Part shown: positions 36,766-43,857 of the stretch, in pieces
How the letters are laid out: each line of letters opens with the position of its first letter
How positions within the stretch are numbered: the first letter of the stretch is position 1
DNA from: Streptomyces xanthii
GTDB lineage: Bacteria; Actinomycetota; Actinomycetes; Streptomycetales; Streptomycetaceae
Reading direction: 5' to 3'
Assembly (NCBI RefSeq): GCF_014621695.1
Contig: NZ_CP061281.1
Coordinates: 3,038,001 to 3,102,000 of the forward strand
Length of the DNA stretch: 64,000 nucleotides
The notes under the pieces: generated by a model
Databases searched by the model: none
What the model was told of the DNA's origin: nothing
Seen by the model: only the letters and a program-made list of their open reading frames with translations
Translations under genes and position numbers: made by a program

Positions 36766-37112
36766 GAGGCGGAGCCTAACCAAGCGCCGGCCGGCCCCCT
36801 TCACCGCTCCCCCGCCCCTCCCCGCCGGTCACGCACGAACAACGGACTGTCACACTCCGCCACAGCGCGCAACAAAGGGGCCAGTTGGGGACAGTCCGAC
36901 ACCAACCCGTTACGCCGAGGTTTAGCGTCCTTCCTCAGGTGACCGGCTCCCCACCGCCGCCCGGCCAGGGGCGGCAGTCGGCCACCACCGCCGAGAAAGG
37001 TCCGGCGGCGGCCCGCTCCCCCTGTGCGGGCCGCCGCCGGACGCGTAAGAACCCCTCCCGGCGGGCGTACGAAGCAGTGCGTGCAGTACGACCCGAAAGG
37101 ACGTGGCTGAAC
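36766..37112. other. Divergent intergenic region before the second NlpC/P60 gene
   Basis: 347 bp with promoters for the 36412 gene and the rightward NlpC/P60 gene. It does not show the c-di-AMP riboswitch blocks found at 34011. It holds a perfect 16-bp hairpin at 37000-37042 in the presumed 5' leader. Confidence 0.6.
37000..37042 (+). terminator. Leader hairpin (possible attenuator) before the second NlpC/P60 gene
   Basis: A perfect 16-bp stem (37000-37015 with 37027-37042) and an 11-nt loop, 70 bp upstream of the GTG. Its place in the leader suggests attenuation or mRNA protection rather than the end of a gene, since no rightward gene precedes it. Confidence 0.55.
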
Positions 37113-38159
37113 GTGCCGGCAGCGCATCGCAAGCCGAAACAGCGCTCCATCAGTGGCCACACGGCCCGTACCGCGGCCACCCTCGCGCTCGCCTCCGCGG
37201 CGACCGCCGCCACCGCCTTCGAGGGCGGCGTGGCCCACGCGGAACCCGACCTCACCCCCGCTCAGGTGAGGGCGAAGGTCGACCGGCTCTACCAGGAGGC
37301 GGAGGCCGCCACCGACCGGTACAACGGTGCGAAGGAGAAGGCGCGCGAGGCCGGCAAGAAGGTCTCCGCCCTCCAGGACGAGGCGGCCCGCCGCGAGGAC
37401 GCGCTGGGCGACCAGCGCCGGGCCCTCGGCGAGACGGCGGCGGCCCAGTACCGCACCGGCGGCATCGACCCTTCCGTGCAGCTGCTCCTCTCCTCCACCC
37501 CGGACCGCTATCTCGACCGGGCCGCCCTCGCCGAGCGGGCGGGCACCCGGCAGGCCGCCTCGATCACCCGGGTCCGCAAGGAGCTGCGCGCGATCGACCA
37601 GCTCCGGCAGCGGGCGGACGGCGAGCTCGGCCGGCTGAAGGCCCGCAGGGCCGAGCTGGAACGCCAGAAGAAGACCGTGACCCGCAAGCTCGCCGAGGCC
37701 CGCCGCCTCCTCGACCGCCTCACCCCGGCCGAGCGCGAGCCCGCCGCGGACCGCGCCTCCCGCTCCGCCCCGCGCGACACCACCGCGGGCGCCCCCGCGA
37801 AGGCGACCAACTCCCGTACGGCGGCGGCGATCTCCTACGCGTACGGCGCGCTCGGCAAGCCCTACGTCTGGGGCGCGACCGGCCCCTCCGCGTACGACTG
37901 CTCGGGCCTGACGCAGGCCGCGTACCGCGCGGCAGGCGTCTCCCTGCCCCGCACGACGTACTCGCAGATCAACGCGGGCCGTCGCGTCGCCCGCTCCCAA
38001 CTCCAGCCCGGGGACCTGGTGTTCTTCTACTCCGGGATCTCGCACGTCGGCCTGTACATCGGCGGCGGCAAGATGATCCACGCCCCGAACCCGAGCGCGC
38101 CGATCCGGATCGCCCCGATCGACGAGATGCCGTTCGCGGGGGCGACCAGGGTGGCGTGA
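37113..38159 (+). CDS. NlpC/P60 peptidoglycan endopeptidase, paralogue of 34214
   Basis: 348 aa from the GTG at 37113 (MPAAHRKPKQRSISGHTART). A signal peptide is cut after AHA (about residue 43). The coiled coil (about 48-210) keeps the same VRAKVDRLYQEAE and AAAQYRTGGID features as the 34214 product. NlpC/P60 domain: Cys263 in YDCSGLT, His311 in ISHVGLY, His323 in MIHAPN. It lacks the Lys/Ala-rich helix extension of its paralogue. The GAAAGG ribosome binding site is 12 or so bases upstream. Probably the same D-Glu-mDAP specificity; control differs because no riboswitch is seen. Confidence 0.9.
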   Translation: MPAAHRKPKQRSISGHTARTAATLALASAATAATAFEGGVAHAEPDLTPAQVRAKVDRLYQEAEAATDRYNGAKEKAREAGKKVSALQDEAARREDALGDQRRALGETAAAQYRTGGIDPSVQLLLSSTPDRYLDRAALAERAGTRQAASITRVRKELRAIDQLRQRADGELGRLKARRAELERQKKTVTRKLAEARRLLDRLTPAEREPAADRASRSAPRDTTAGAPAKATNSRTAAAISYAYGALGKPYVWGATGPSAYDCSGLTQAAYRAAGVSLPRTTYSQINAGRRVARSQLQPGDLVFFYSGISHVGLYIGGGKMIHAPNPSAPIRIAPIDEMPFAGATRVA

Positions 38160-38185
38160 TCCACCGCCCGTGATCTACTGCCCCT

Positions 38186-39070
38186 GTGACGAGCGAACCA
38201 GGCAACGGGACACGGGAGTTGGCGGACCGCTTCGAGGCGGAGCGGCCCCGGCTGCGCTCGGTCGCGTACCGCATGCTCGGTTCGCTCGCCGAGGCCGAGG
38301 ACGCGGTGCAGGAGGCGTGGCTGCGGGCCGACCGCGCGGACAGGGCCGAGATCGAGAACCTGTCCGCCTGGCTGACCACGATCGTGGCCCGCGTCTGCCT
38401 GAACCTCCTGCGTTCCCGTACGACCCGTCGCGAGGACCCGCTCGACACGCTGGACGCGGGTGTGGCGGGTCCGGAGGAGGAGGCGCTGCTCGCCGACGAG
38501 GTGGGCGTCGCGCTCCTGGTCGTCCTGGACACGCTGTCGCCGGCGGAGCGGGTCGCGTTCGTCCTCCACGACACGTTCTCCGTCCCGTTCGACGAGATCG
38601 CCCCGCTCCTGGACCGCTCCCCCGCGGCCGTACGCCAGCTGGCGAGCCGCGCCCGCCGCCGCGTGAAGGGCGCCACGCCTCTCCCCTCCCCCGACCTGAC
38701 CCGCCGCCACCGCATGGTCGAGGCGTTCCTGTCGGCGACCCGGGGCGGCGACCTCCAGGCCCTTCTCGCACTCCTGGCCCCCGACGTGGTCCTGCACGCC
38801 GACGCGGCGGTCATCCCGACCCCGCACCCGGTCACCCTCTCCGGCGCCCGCTCCGTCGCCGAAAGCGCGATGGCGGCCATGTCCCGCGCCCGCCTCACCG
38901 GCCCGGCCCTCATCGACGGCACCCCCGCCCTGGTCATGTCCGTCCACGGCCGCCTGTCCCTGGTCCTCACCTTCACGTTCACGCGGGACGGCTCCGCGAT
39001 CACGGGAATCCAGGTGGTGGCGGAGCGGGCGGAGCTGGCGGGGATGGAGATCGCGGTGCTGCCGGCGTAG
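38186..39070 (+). CDS. ECF sigma factor with SnoaL-like C-terminal domain
   Basis: 294 aa from a GTG at 38186, 26 bp after the NlpC/P60 gene. Region 2: PRLRSVAYRMLGSLAEAEDA and VQEAWLRA. Region 4: LSPAERVAFVLHDTFSVPFD, then SPAAVRQLASRARRRV. The C-terminal about 115 residues (from RRHRMVEAFLSATRGGDLQA) form a SnoaL/NTF2-like domain that replaces an anti-sigma factor in ECF41/ECF56-type sigmas. The WLPEP linker motif of ECF41 is absent, so ECF56-type is more likely. No anti-sigma gene is adjacent, as expected. Confidence 0.9.
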   Translation: MTSEPGNGTRELADRFEAERPRLRSVAYRMLGSLAEAEDAVQEAWLRADRADRAEIENLSAWLTTIVARVCLNLLRSRTTRREDPLDTLDAGVAGPEEEALLADEVGVALLVVLDTLSPAERVAFVLHDTFSVPFDEIAPLLDRSPAAVRQLASRARRRVKGATPLPSPDLTRRHRMVEAFLSATRGGDLQALLALLAPDVVLHADAAVIPTPHPVTLSGARSVAESAMAAMSRARLTGPALIDGTPALVMSVHGRLSLVLTFTFTRDGSAITGIQVVAERAELAGMEIAVLPA

Positions 39071-39086
39071 CGGGATGCGGGCCGGC

Positions 39087-39674
39087 TCAGCCCCCGGCCA
39101 CCCGCTCGGCGGGCGCGCTGTCGGGCTGCTCTCGCCACTCCCGCCGGAGCAGTCCGAACACCCACGAGTCGGACACCACGCCGTTCACGACGCAGTCCTC
39201 CCGCAGCGTCCCCTCACGCACGAACCCGACCTTCTCCAGGACCCGGGCGGAGGCCACGTTGCGCGTGTCGGTCTCGGCCTGGACCCGGTTCAGGTCCAGC
39301 GTGTCGAAGGCCCACCGCAGCAAGGCGTGCGCGGCCTCCGTCGCGTATCCCTGACCCCACATCTCCTCGCCCAGGCAGTAACCCAGCGACGCGCTACGGA
39401 AGTCAGGGTTCCATTCCACCAGACCGCACCATCCGACGAAGGCTCCGTCGGCGGCACGCTCGATGGCCACCCGCGCCCCGCTGCCCTCCTCCTCGATCCT
39501 CCGGCAGACCGCGACGAAGCGCTCGGCTCGGGCCGGGTCGGTCCACGGCGGGGAGTCCCAGTAACGCAGCACGTGCGCGTTGCTGTGCAGAGCGAACAGC
39601 GCGGTCGCGTCGGCCTCCGTGAAAGGACGCAGTCGCAGGCGCGCGGTGTGCAGTTCGGGCGTCGTCAGGGTCAT
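39087..39674 (-). CDS. GNAT acetyltransferase (RimJ/RimL type)
   Basis: 195 aa from the ATG at 39674 (MTLTTPELHTARLRLRPFTE). It shows the RimJ/RimL pattern: RLRLRPF, SLGYCLGEEMWGQGYATEAA (acetyl-CoA loop), LNRVQAETDTRNVASARVLE and KVGFVREGTLRE. It may acetylate a protein N-terminus or an amino group on a small molecule. Convergent with the sigma-factor gene, 16 bp apart. Confidence 0.9.
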   Translation of the reverse strand: MTLTTPELHTARLRLRPFTEADATALFALHSNAHVLRYWDSPPWTDPARAERFVAVCRRIEEEGSGARVAIERAADGAFVGWCGLVEWNPDFRSASLGYCLGEEMWGQGYATEAAHALLRWAFDTLDLNRVQAETDTRNVASARVLEKVGFVREGTLREDCVVNGVVSDSWVFGLLRREWREQPDSAPAERVAGG

Positions 39675-39765
39675 GCACACCATCGTGCCTCCGCACACGG
39701 GTGACCCGCCTTCCGATTTTTGGAGCACAGCGGCAGGCACCATGCTCGCGGGACATGCACGCGCA

Positions 39766-40608
39766 TCATCCGTGGCGGATCGTCAGATCGACAGGGGCCG
39801 TGCGAGGTCGGGTCGCCTGACAGGGGCGGCAGAGGCCGTCGGGGATGGCTTCGGGGCGGCCGGGGACGCCGCATTCCGTGCACTCGACCAAGGTGCGGCG
39901 GCGGGGCCCTTCGGGTGGGGCCGATGGACGGAACCGCGTCCGCTCCGGCGGGAATTTGTCGCGCAGGCGGCGCTCGACGAAGGCGCGCGGTGCGTGGACC
40001 GTCGCGGGGAGGCCCGCCGTCAGGGCCTGGGTGAGGCCGTACGGGGCCGGGTCGCGGGCCAGCCAGGTGGCGGCGAGGTCCTCCAGCGCCGAGCAGTCCG
40101 CGGCGGACAAGGCCAGACGGGGTTCGCGGAGTCCCAGCTGGGCGAGCACCCGGTACGCCTCGCTGCGGGGCGCGCGCTGTTCCGGCACGGACACCCGGGC
40201 CGCCTCCGGCTCCGGTACGTCACCATCGAGGAACCGGGTCCACCATGCGCTCCTGCGTGCGGTGCGGGACCAGTACGTCTCCGAGACCCAGCGGACCGTG
40301 CCGCCTTCCTGCTCGGCAACCCGGCGCACCCTGCGCAGGTGCCCGGCCTCGGTCAGCTCGTTCAGTGCCGAGCGCACAGCCATCTGCCCGTAGAGCGGCT
40401 GGGACTTGGCGAGCGTCTTGGCGTCTATGGCGGCGCCCTCGGGCAGCGCGTCGATGAACCCGGCGAGGTAGCGGGCGCGGAGGGGGAGGTGCGCGAAGGT
40501 GTCGCGGTGGAGGGGTTCCTGGTCCGGGGTGCCGCGCTTTCCGTAGCCGGGGTTGGCCAGGGGATGTGCGGGGGACGGCAGGGCAGGGCTAAGGTTTTGA
40601 GTAGCCAC
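39766..40608 (-). CDS. Winged-helix DNA-binding protein with C-terminal zinc ribbon
   Basis: 280 aa from a GTG at 40608. The N-terminal half is a winged helix (RARYLAGFIDALPEGAAIDA, LAKSQPLYGQMAVRSALNEL, GHLRRVRR). The middle helical part (SALEDLAATWLARDPAPYGL) is followed by a basic segment and a C-terminal zinc-ribbon knuckle with CTECG and CRPC. Annotated in related genomes as a MarR-like or helix-turn-helix protein. The promoter holds a perfect 16-bp palindrome (40693-40708) and a leader hairpin. Target genes are unknown; autoregulation is likely. Confidence 0.72.
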   Translation of the reverse strand: MATQNLSPALPSPAHPLANPGYGKRGTPDQEPLHRDTFAHLPLRARYLAGFIDALPEGAAIDAKTLAKSQPLYGQMAVRSALNELTEAGHLRRVRRVAEQEGGTVRWVSETYWSRTARRSAWWTRFLDGDVPEPEAARVSVPEQRAPRSEAYRVLAQLGLREPRLALSAADCSALEDLAATWLARDPAPYGLTQALTAGLPATVHAPRAFVERRLRDKFPPERTRFRPSAPPEGPRRRTLVECTECGVPGRPEAIPDGLCRPCQATRPRTAPVDLTIRHG

Positions 40609-40639
40609 GAGATCGTCGTTTCCGATCTTGGAGGTCAGA

Positions 40640-40671
40640 CCCCGGCGGGTGTTGGTAGCACCCGGCCGGGG
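40640..40671 (-). terminator. GC hairpin in the leader of the winged-helix gene
   Basis: CCCCGGCGGGTG (40640-40651) pairs with CACCCGGCCGGGG (40659-40671) with one bulged base and a 7-nt loop, 32-63 bp upstream of the GTG. A leader or attenuator hairpin, or a second terminator for the DUF397 operon. Confidence 0.45.
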
Positions 40672-40692
40672 TTGTTTGTTGTCGCGAACTTA

Positions 40693-40708
40693 GAGTGTCG
40701 CGACACTC
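40693..40708. promoter_or_regulatory. Perfect 16-bp palindrome, probable operator
   Basis: GAGTGTCGCGACACTC is fully self-complementary and is preceded by a further GTCGCGA at 40681-40687. It lies 85-100 bp upstream of the winged-helix gene start, where a dimeric repressor could bind. I know no regulator with this site. Confidence 0.6.
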
Positions 40709-40759
40709 CGCCGCAAGCCGATCACGGAAAGTCATCACGGGTCCGCTTCGGGGGAGGGT

Positions 40760-40786
40760 GGGTGGTGGGTTGAGACCCATCCACCC
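40760..40786 (-). terminator. Hairpin after the XRE-DUF397 operon
   Basis: GGGTGGTGGGT (40760-40770) pairs with ACCCATCCACCC (40775-40786) around a 4-nt loop, one base bulged, 40 bp past the DUF397 stop. Confidence 0.6.
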
Positions 40787-40826
40787 ATTCCACTGAAGGC
40801 AGGGCTCGCGCCTCGAAGCTCGGGGT

Positions 40827-41033
40827 TCAGGCGGTGCGGGTGGCGCAGGCGTGCGTCAGAAATGCCGTCCAGGCACCAGAAGTCGAGGCGAAGGTCGGGC
40901 TCTGGGACCCGAGCTTCGAGTCTCGGATGTGGATGTGGGTGCGGTTGGGGGCGAGGGCGGCTTCGACGCAGTTTCCGCCCTGATCGTCGCTGTAGCTCGA
41001 CTTGAACCACGTCAGACGGGCGTCGCCGTTCAC
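40827..41033 (-). CDS. DUF397 protein (BldB/AbaA-neighbour type)
   Basis: 68 aa from a GTG at 41033. LTWFKSSYSDDQGGNCVEAA is the DUF397 signature; HIRDSKLGS and FASTSGAWTAFL complete the small beta-rich domain. The start overlaps the stop of the XRE gene by 4 bp (GTGA). Such pairs recur in Streptomyces, where the DUF397 protein modulates the DNA binding of its XRE partner. Confidence 0.93.
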   Translation of the reverse strand: MNGDARLTWFKSSYSDDQGGNCVEAALAPNRTHIHIRDSKLGSQSPTFASTSGAWTAFLTHACATRTA

Positions 41034-41836
41034 AGTTCTCCCCTCACCTTCCTGATGAATTCGGCTGAGTCTCCAGGGCCGAGCGCATGCATCCGGATCA
41101 TGTCATGGGCGCGGACCAGGGCACTGACCTTGTCCGCATCGGCATACAGCGTGCTGGTCTCCGGCCCCTCCACATACGCGTACCGCTCATGGTCCGCCAT
41201 CTCCAGCAGGACGACAGCACCCCGCAGCGCAACCCCGTACGCCCTCCCGAACGGCAGCACCTGAATCGACACGTTCCGCAACTCACCCACGTCCAGCAGG
41301 CGTTCGAGCTGCCCCTTCATGACCTCCCGCCCGCCCACCTGCGTCCGCAACGCCGCCTCGAACACCACGAACGAGAACATGACGCCCGGCCGCGCGGTCA
41401 GCGCCTCCTGTCGCTTGAGGCGACCGGCTACCCGCTGCTCGACCGTCTCGTCGTCGAGGGGCGGGGAGCTGGCCCCGATCAGGGCCTTGGCGTACTCGGA
41501 GGCCTGTAACAGGCCCGGGATGAGCAGGGGTTCGTAGGAGGAGACGGCGATCGCGTCGCGCTCCAGGGACATGAACTCCTGGGAGCGCTGGGGGTGCGGC
41601 TCCGGCTTGAGGTACTGCTGCGCGGCGGCGATCTTGCCGCCCGCCTTGCACAGCAGATCCGCGACCTGGAGCAGGTGGGTCGTGGGGCGGCGCCGGCCGT
41701 TCTCCATCGACTTCACGTACTCGTAGCCGTAACCGGCCTCGTCGGCCAGAGTCTCGCGCGCCACGCCCGCCTCCGTGCGCCAGAGCTTGATCTGGCTGCC
41801 GCAGTAGCGCCAGGCGGGATTCGTCACCGGGTCCAC
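41030..41836 (-). CDS. XRE-family regulator with DUF5753 domain (WhiJ type)
   Basis: 268 aa if started at the GTG at 41836 (MDPVTNPAWRYCGSQIKLWR); a GTG at 41827 is three codons shorter. Helix-turn-helix: SQIKLWRTEAGVARETLADE, then YVKSMENGRRRPT. The DUF5753 domain begins at QEFMSLERDA and includes SYEPLLIPGLLQASEYAKAL and VLPFGRAYGVALRG. With the DUF397 protein and the divergent ATPase it forms the trio found around whiJ and abaA. The open frame further upstream overlaps the divergent gene and is not coding. Confidence 0.92.
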   Translation of the reverse strand: MDPVTNPAWRYCGSQIKLWRTEAGVARETLADEAGYGYEYVKSMENGRRRPTTHLLQVADLLCKAGGKIAAAQQYLKPEPHPQRSQEFMSLERDAIAVSSYEPLLIPGLLQASEYAKALIGASSPPLDDETVEQRVAGRLKRQEALTARPGVMFSFVVFEAALRTQVGGREVMKGQLERLLDVGELRNVSIQVLPFGRAYGVALRGAVVLLEMADHERYAYVEGPETSTLYADADKVSALVRAHDMIRMHALGPGDSAEFIRKVRGEL

Positions 41837-41840
41837 GACA

Positions 41841-41861
41841 GGTACAAGTACCCGTTGTACC
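41841..41861. promoter_or_regulatory. Inverted repeat between the XRE gene and the ATPase gene
   Basis: GGTACAA (41841-41847) and TTGTACC (41855-41861) form perfect 7-bp half-sites with a 7-bp spacer, 5 bp from the XRE start. A good place for autorepression by the XRE/DUF397 pair and for control of the divergent ATPase. Confidence 0.6.
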
Positions 41862-41908
41862 CACGTGGTCACTCCCCCGGCAGCGGCCCGGACGAGACCT
41901 TGGTGCGC

Positions 41909-42337
41909 ATGCACAGCGAACGGCCCACGAGGCTTCCGCAGGACATCGAATGGCGCATGGCACGGCGTGCGCGGAGTGTGGGGCGCGCGCGGTCGCTGTT
42001 CCGGGAGCAGGCCGGGTCGTGGGGGCTCGACCCGGCGGTGATCGACACGGCGGAGCTGCTGCTCAGCGAGCTGATGACGAACGCGTACCGGCACGCCGCC
42101 GACCCGCCGGGCCGGGAGGTCCGGGCGCGGGCGATCCTGGCCGGGGGGCGGCTGCGGGTGCAGGTGACGGACGCGAGCGAGGTGCTGCCGGTGGTCCGGG
42201 CGGCGTCCGTCGAGGACGAGTCGGGGCGGGGGCTGGCGCTCGTGGCGGTGCTGGCGGACGAGTGGGGTGCGGAGCGGCGGGAGCCCGGGGTGGGCAAGGT
42301 GGTGTGGTTCGAGCTGGCGCTCACCCCGGGCCCGTAG
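41909..42337 (+). CDS. HATPase_c (RsbW/SpoIIAB-like) ATP-binding regulatory protein
   Basis: 142 aa from the ATG at 41909 (MHSERPTRLPQDIEWR); a GTG two codons upstream is possible. The GHKL ATP-binding fold has N-box LLLSELMTNAYRHAA, G1-like VQVTDASEVLP and G2-like DESGRGLALVAVLAD. An anti-sigma or serine-kinase type protein of the kind always seen with XRE/DUF397 pairs. Convergent with the phosphotransferase gene, 3 bp apart. Confidence 0.88.
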   Translation: MHSERPTRLPQDIEWRMARRARSVGRARSLFREQAGSWGLDPAVIDTAELLLSELMTNAYRHAADPPGREVRARAILAGGRLRVQVTDASEVLPVVRAASVEDESGRGLALVAVLADEWGAERREPGVGKVVWFELALTPGP

Positions 42338-42340
42338 CGG

Positions 42341-43162
42341 TCACGTCCTGGGCGGGCCGGCCGTCAGCGCCGCCATGAACTCCCCTCGGTGGTCCTCCAG
42401 CCAGGTCTGGAGGCGGTCCCAGCGGGGCCAGCCGCCGCGCTCCGCGTGAGCCCGGGTGAAGTGCGGGTCGCCCGCGGTCAGGCGGGCGGCGACGAAGGCC
42501 CGGCAGACCGCCGTGGCCTCCTCGATCGTGGCGGGGAGCGCGGCGCGGTCGGCGGGGGCGAGGCCGTACGCGTCGGCGAGGACGGTGAGGCGGCGCGGGG
42601 CGTCGAGGTGGGGCGGGTAGGAGTGGGCGGCGCCGTGCGGGTCGAGCATCGGGATCCAGTAACGGGCGGTCATCGCCAGGTCCCACACCGGGCGGCCGGG
42701 GGCCGCGAGGTCGAAGTCGATGAGGGCGACGGCCCGGCCGTCGCGGAAGACGACGTTCTCGGGGCAGACGTCGTTGTGGCACAGGACCGTGCCGCCCTCG
42801 GGGTCGGCCATGTCCCGCGGCCAGGCCGCGCCCAGGGCTTCGGCGTCGAGCGCGGACGCGTCGTGCAGGCGGCGCAGCAGCGCGCCGACCGAGCGGAGCG
42901 ACGCGTCGGTCATGGCCCAGGGCGGGAACGGCGGCAGGGCGACGTCGCCGGGGACGTAGGTCAGCCGCTCGCGGTCGCGGGCCGGATCGTGGGCGACGGG
43001 CAGCGGCGCCCCGTCGAAGCCCCGCGCGCGCAGCGCCCGCAGCTGGGCGTGGAGCGCGGAGGCGTGCGGCGGGGCCGGGCGGTCGACGGTCTCGCCGGTG
43101 CGGAAGACGGCGCCCGCGTTCGCGAGCCCGCCGGGCAGCGGCTCGGGACCGGTGCCGGTCAC
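42341..43162 (-). CDS. Aminoglycoside/choline phosphotransferase-like protein
   Basis: 273 aa from a GTG at 43162. A kinase-like fold: LTYVPGDVALPPFPPWA, then the catalytic loop VLCHNDVCPENVVF and the metal-binding IDFDLAAPG, then PVWDLAMTARYWIP. The N-lobe glycine loop is short or absent. The substrate is unknown and resistance cannot be inferred. Its start overlaps the stop of the response regulator gene by 4 bp, so it is the third gene of the PspC-kinase operon. Confidence 0.85.
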   Translation of the reverse strand: MTGTGPEPLPGGLANAGAVFRTGETVDRPAPPHASALHAQLRALRARGFDGAPLPVAHDPARDRERLTYVPGDVALPPFPPWAMTDASLRSVGALLRRLHDASALDAEALGAAWPRDMADPEGGTVLCHNDVCPENVVFRDGRAVALIDFDLAAPGRPVWDLAMTARYWIPMLDPHGAAHSYPPHLDAPRRLTVLADAYGLAPADRAALPATIEEATAVCRAFVAARLTAGDPHFTRAHAERGGWPRWDRLQTWLEDHRGEFMAALTAGPPRT

Positions 43163-43857
43163 ACGAGGCGCCGCGCCGTCGCCCAGCGGGTCAGCTCATG
43201 CCGGTTGGAGAGCTGGAGTTTGCGAAGGACCGCCGAGACGTGGGACTCGACCGTCTTCACGGAGATGAAGAGCTGCTTCGCGATCTCCTTGTAGGCGTAG
43301 CCGCGGGCGATCAGGCGCAGGACCTCGCGTTCGCGCTGGGTGAGGCGGTCGAGGTCCTCGTCGACCGGCGGGGCGTCGGTGGAGGCGAAGGCGTCGAGGA
43401 CGAAGCCGGCGAGGCGCGGGGAGAAGACGGCGTCGCCTTCCTGGACGCGGAAGATGGAGTCGACGAGGTCGGTGCCGGTGATGGTCTTCGTGACGTAGCC
43501 GCGGGCACCGCCGCGGATCACGCCGATGACGTCCTCGGCCGCGTCGGAGACCGAAAGGGCCAGGAAGCGGACGGGGTTGTCCGCGTCGGCCATCAACGGG
43601 GCACTGCGGCGCAGGACTTCGACGCCGCCGCCGCCCGGGAGGTGGACGTCGAGGAGGACGACCTCGGGGCGGGTCGCCGTGATGACGGTGACGGCCTGGT
43701 CGACGTCGGCCGCCTCGCCGACGACCTCGACGCCGGTCTCCTCGGTGCGGCCGATCTCGGCCTGCACACCGGTACGGAACATGCGGTGGTCGTCGACCAG
43801 GACCACCCGCACGTGCCGTCCCGGAGCGGGAGCCGTTTCCTCGGTGTGTTCCGTCAT
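43159..43857 (-). CDS. NarL/LuxR-family response regulator
   Basis: 232 aa from the ATG at 43857. Receiver domain at about 15-135: VVLVDDHRMFR (acidic pair), phospho-acceptor Asp70 in VVLLDVHLPGGG, Ser/Thr in LALSVSD, Lys in YVTKTI. LuxR helix-turn-helix at about 165-225: LTQREREVLRLIARGYAYKE, SVKTVESHVSAVLRKL. It overlaps the kinase gene upstream and the phosphotransferase gene downstream by 4 bp each. Confidence 0.96.
   Translation of the reverse strand: MTEHTEETAPAPGRHVRVVLVDDHRMFRTGVQAEIGRTEETGVEVVGEAADVDQAVTVITATRPEVVLLDVHLPGGGGVEVLRRSAPLMADADNPVRFLALSVSDAAEDVIGVIRGGARGYVTKTITGTDLVDSIFRVQEGDAVFSPRLAGFVLDAFASTDAPPVDEDLDRLTQREREVLRLIARGYAYKEIAKQLFISVKTVESHVSAVLRKLQLSNRHELTRWATARRLV

Noticed and set aside
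42341..43162. Aminoglycoside resistance gene
   Set aside because: The fold is that of the phosphotransferase superfamily, but the context (stress kinase operon) and lack of specific motifs give no support for resistance.
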